Positions 60,727 to 64,000 of a stretch of 64,000 nt of DNA are shown in pieces. A model generated the notes under the pieces. That model had not been told where the DNA came from and made no database searches. It saw nothing but the letters and a program-made list of their open reading frames with translations. The position numbers and the translations under genes were made by a program. Numbering within the stretch: the first letter of the stretch is position 1; each line of letters starts with the position of its first letter. This DNA is from Acanthococcus lagerstroemiae (taxonomy: Eukaryota > Arthropoda > Insecta > Hemiptera > Eriococcidae), in assembly GCA_031841125.1 (NCBI GenBank), contig CM063114.1, forward strand, positions 2,666,001 through 2,730,000, in the 5' to 3' direction.

Positions 60727-60906
60727 GCGAAATTTACTTGGCTCCAAAAATAGTGCAAAATATTGAAATAAAGATCTCCTGGGTCGTTCATTTTGAATAT
60801 TGCAATTGATTTTTGATCAAATCCTGATTTCAGTTCCAAAATTGAAATTTTATTTTTAAGAGGAGGGAAAATGAATTTGACGTTGAAATGAGTAGGGGAA
60901 GGGCTT

Positions 60907-61829
60907 ATAAGTGTGCGTAGATAGTGGAATAATGATCATAACTCGATCAGTTTTGATCCGATTTATTTCAAATTTTAATACAACGTAGCGTCATCCTTCT
61001 GCTTCAATGCATCAGTGGCGAGAATTTTTCTCACGTCAATTTTTTCTAAAAAAATACGATTTTATTGAAAGTTAGAATTGCGCACACTTATACAAGACTA
61101 GTATTGTAAGTGTGCGCATTTTGGATAGTAAGTGCGCGCATACTATATGCTGTCATTTTTACTGAAAAAAAAAAAATTGTAATTAGTCGAAAGTAAAGTT
61201 GCTGATTATACGTGTGTGTGATTTTTTTCTGCCAGGTTTATCGTTTTCATGCATTAGGCCTTCTCCCCCGCCTCGGCCTTCTCCATCAAAAACACTTCCC
61301 TGGTTTGGCTACCTCTGGCGAAGGGGCGATTAAGGGGCTTAGTCCTAAATATATGAAAATCGACCAATTTTAATTTAATTATCATGTTTGACTTCTTTTG
61401 AAAGTTTATAGCTCAGTTTTCTGAATGTAATGAAATGTTATTTTTCAGTAAATTCAACATGCGCACACTTAGCATCCCATCACAGGGAAAGTTAGAAAAA
61501 TTCTCAAAAATTACGTAATGTAGTTGGAGAATGCTACAAAACAGTAATACATTGTGCTTGCCATAAATTTTCATTCACACCAACCGTACAACATTTATCT
61601 TCATTGAAAATTTTTTATACACTCTTTTCGACAACAGAAAAATTTGATCACAGCTATCAAGAAATAACAAAGTCGAATAATTTTTTTTGTTGACACTCAA
61701 TTGCTGATTATCGGGTAAATCAATGTTGGCCAGTGCTAGAACCTTCAATTACCGCCCAACAGGTGCTGTCCCAGTGTTACCGTTTTCAAGAAAACATGGG
61801 TGCGCCCACTTGCAAGCTGCGCACACTTA
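60907..61829. repeat. Cluster of GCGCACACTTA motifs in both orientations
   Basis: The word GCGCACACTTA or its complement TAAGTGTGCGC occurs at about 60907 (shortened), 61080, 61107, 61129 (one change), 61461 and 61819, and a degenerate form (GCGCCCACTT) at 61802. Some copies point toward each other. The intervening DNA is plain AT-rich sequence. It could be subterminal repeats of a DNA transposon or a cluster of protein-binding sites. Confidence 0.5.
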
Positions 61830-62699
61830 CCAGCCGCTCCCCTATCAAAATGAAGGTCTTCTTGGTCATTCAGTTTGAATATCCGTTTAAACTGTGCATT
61901 CAAGAATCCGCTACTAAATTTCGTTGTGGAAAATGATACCTTATTACTTTCACATGTAGAACTCAGTGTTTTCATGTCCATCATCAGGAAGCTAATGTCA
62001 AATGGAAAACAAATCCTTGAAAATATTGAATTTCTTCCCCTGCCGTCACATAGTAGGTTCCAAGGTAACTCAAAATGATCATAGTTTTCATGATTTTTTC
62101 ATTTTAAAATGGAAAAAATTCTCTTTGCGTACATCGTTGAAATGCTTATGGCAGAAGGCGTACACAGTGTTGCGAAAAATAACATTTTTTCAAGAAATTC
62201 GAGAAAACCACCTATTAAAATAATGGATCTTGGTCGCGAATCTCGAATGTTATTGCATCACATTCTTATTCTATCTCGCGGATTGGAATCTCTGAATCCG
62301 AATTTTACTATGAGAAAGTCTCTTGCATTCACAGGTGTTTCATGTTATGTATTTTGCATATTTTGTTCATCTTTCGAGAAGAATAAATCGAAATTTTAAT
62401 TTAGGACGTCATCTTTGTACAAACCGTTGACACGTTTGGTGTGGACTGAAATCTGCAAAAATAAGTAAAGAAAAAAATCTGCCAAGGAACAGGTAGTTGG
62501 ATTACAAAACAAAATAAAATGAAAGGAAAAAAACAGGATAATTGAAATTTTTAATTTAAGAAATTGAAGTTACTAGGTGTTTTCATGGTGGCTAGTTAGT
62601 AATGATTAATTCTTGGATTCATCATTTTCACCTCACTCTGTCTGAGATACTAAAATTTAAAAAAACTGTTATACTGTGCCCCAAGCCGGTCTGCAGCAG
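61830..62699. other. Intergenic, no gene or repeat recognised
   Basis: AT-rich sequence between the GCGCACACTTA cluster and the terminal LINE. Overlapping short frames exist in all three plus frames, but none has recognisable family features. Confidence 0.45.
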
Positions 62700-63935
62700 C
62701 AGTGGGGCTTAATAGCTGCATAACCCTCCACACAGATTCCATCGGTCACTATAATTTCAATCGTCGGACCACTGATCATAACAAAGCGGGTAACTTTTCA
62801 AACATCAATATTAAAGAAAATTATTTAAACTTCAATATTTTCACTTTTAATACGCAATGGTTTGCTACTGAGGAAAGATTACTAGAATTTGAACTGGCAA
62901 CCGAATTAATTGAATTTGATGTGTTTGTCTTATCACAAATTAGGAAAAATGGGGAAAAGTTACAAAACAGAGAAAACGGTAATTATCTTTATTATTCCGG
63001 TCAGACAAAGAGCTTCAGATGGACAGGTTTTAAAATGTGGACAAAAAGTGGGCAAGTAAGTGAAAGGAATTTCGGAAAGGATAAGTTTGTCAAAATTAGC
63101 TTTGGACTCAAAAACAAAACTATTATTAATTCAGGTGTACGCCTCTACACTTCAAGCTAAGGTAGAGGAACTGGACGAGTTCTACGAACTCCTTTAAGGA
63201 ACAATCGAAAGAGAACGAGAATATTACACTCTTATAATGGGGGACCTAAACGCAAAACTTGGAGATAAATGGGATATCAGTATTTATAATCGTGTAGGTA
63301 AATTTTGCTCTGGTGACTCGACGAACAGAAAAGGGGAATACCTCCTAAACTTCACGGAGGATGATGGATCCTGGAAAATTGTGAACTCTTTTTATAAGAA
63401 AAGGAGAACAAAAAAAAATGGACCTGGTACTCTCCTGATGGGAATACAAAAAATGAAATCGATTACTTTTTGGTTAGTGAAATGAAAATAGTTAAAGACA
63501 TAAAAAAGATGTGAGAAAGTAGTCTTTCCTTCAGACCATCATCGTGCCCTACAAATAAAATTAAACATACCAAAAAGGAGTAGAGTTAAGAACTTTAAAG
63601 AAGAAAAAAACCCCACTGTTCAGAATTCAGGAAGCCAAAAACATGCTGTTCTTAGAACTTGGTAAGGTCATGTGGAAGATGGAGAGGGATGTACCAAAAG
63701 CATATGATAAATAATTAGAAAAAATCTTGCACAAAGTATATAATAATAGAGGAATCAAACTTACGACTTGGGTGGAGAAAATAGAGTTAGTGGAACTCAG
63801 GAAAACAGTGAAAAAGAAAGTTGATGAGGACATGTGGGAATTCGATAAAGAGAGGATGTACAATCTAATCAAAGATTCAGGGGCTGTAAAAAAAGCTAGA
63901 AAAGAAATCTTCGAGGATCTTAATCTATAAATAAA
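62700..63935 (+). mobile_element. Decayed LINE, AP-endonuclease region and linker (RTE-like), possibly continuing past the right edge
   Basis: One frame (about 62700-63160) gives NIFTFNTQWFATEERLLEFE, a decayed ..VFVLSQIRKNGEK.. active-site region and YYSGQTKSFRW. A shifted frame (63237-63485) gives MGDLNAKLGDKWD, VGKFCSGDSTNRKGEYLLNF and NSFYKKRRTKK, the conserved GD.NAK.G and N.FFKK endonuclease motifs. A Lys/Glu-rich linker follows (63627-63930) and then an AAATAAAT tract. Frameshifts and a TGA show it is dead. No reverse transcriptase palm motif is reached. It is a different copy from the LINE at 39281. Confidence 0.75.
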
Positions 63936-64000
63936 TAAATAAATACTTCTTGCGGTACAATTTGAATTTAAAAATCTTAAATCGGAGTCGGATCAAACAT

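Overview
This is animal nuclear DNA, almost certainly from an insect. It is AT-rich and its genes are split into many exons by short GT-AG introns. The proteins are recognisable animal orthologues (Fsn, RAB3GAP1, Nup155), and the intergenic space is full of LINE, SINE and MITE debris. There are no bacterial operons, Shine-Dalgarno sites or CRISPR arrays. I cannot fix the insect order from sequence alone.

Layout. Bases 1-392 (minus strand) hold the first coding part of Fsn/FBXO45, an F-box/SPRY synaptic ubiquitin-ligase subunit; it runs off the left edge. A 679-base divergent promoter separates it from RAB3GAP1 (1072-6493, plus strand), which I resolve into 16 coding exons giving 970 residues. 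After a 1.85 kb gap comes Nup155/Nup154 (8347-18609, plus strand), resolved into 26 coding exons giving 1352 residues. All exon phases in both genes are consistent end to end. Fsn and RAB3GAP1 both act at presynaptic terminals in animals, so their head-to-head arrangement is worth noting. Nup155 is a housekeeping scaffold nucleoporin.

The rest of the window is dominated by one unrecognised minus-strand gene. Its last two coding exons are at 23390-24292. I propose that its first coding exon is at 58634-58739, which encodes a clean signal peptide ending in a donor of matching phase. If this is right, the gene encodes a 300-residue secreted protein with five N-glycosylation sequons and a first intron of about 34.3 kb.

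That intron and its flanks are a repeat graveyard. It holds a TGGACGCT-ended MITE family (five copies), a nearly perfectly palindromic MITE family with ATTT/AAAT target duplications, and hAT-like MITEs with CAGTGGCG ends and 8-base duplications. It also holds a tRNA-derived SINE, four or five non-LTR retrotransposon remnants (two carrying nested MITE insertions), fold-back elements, a 34-base tandem array and an odd dispersed AGTCT-type degenerate satellite in both orientations. The right end (62700-63935) is a decayed LINE with an AP-endonuclease domain. I saw no additional confident protein-coding gene in 24.3-58.6 kb or 59-64 kb.
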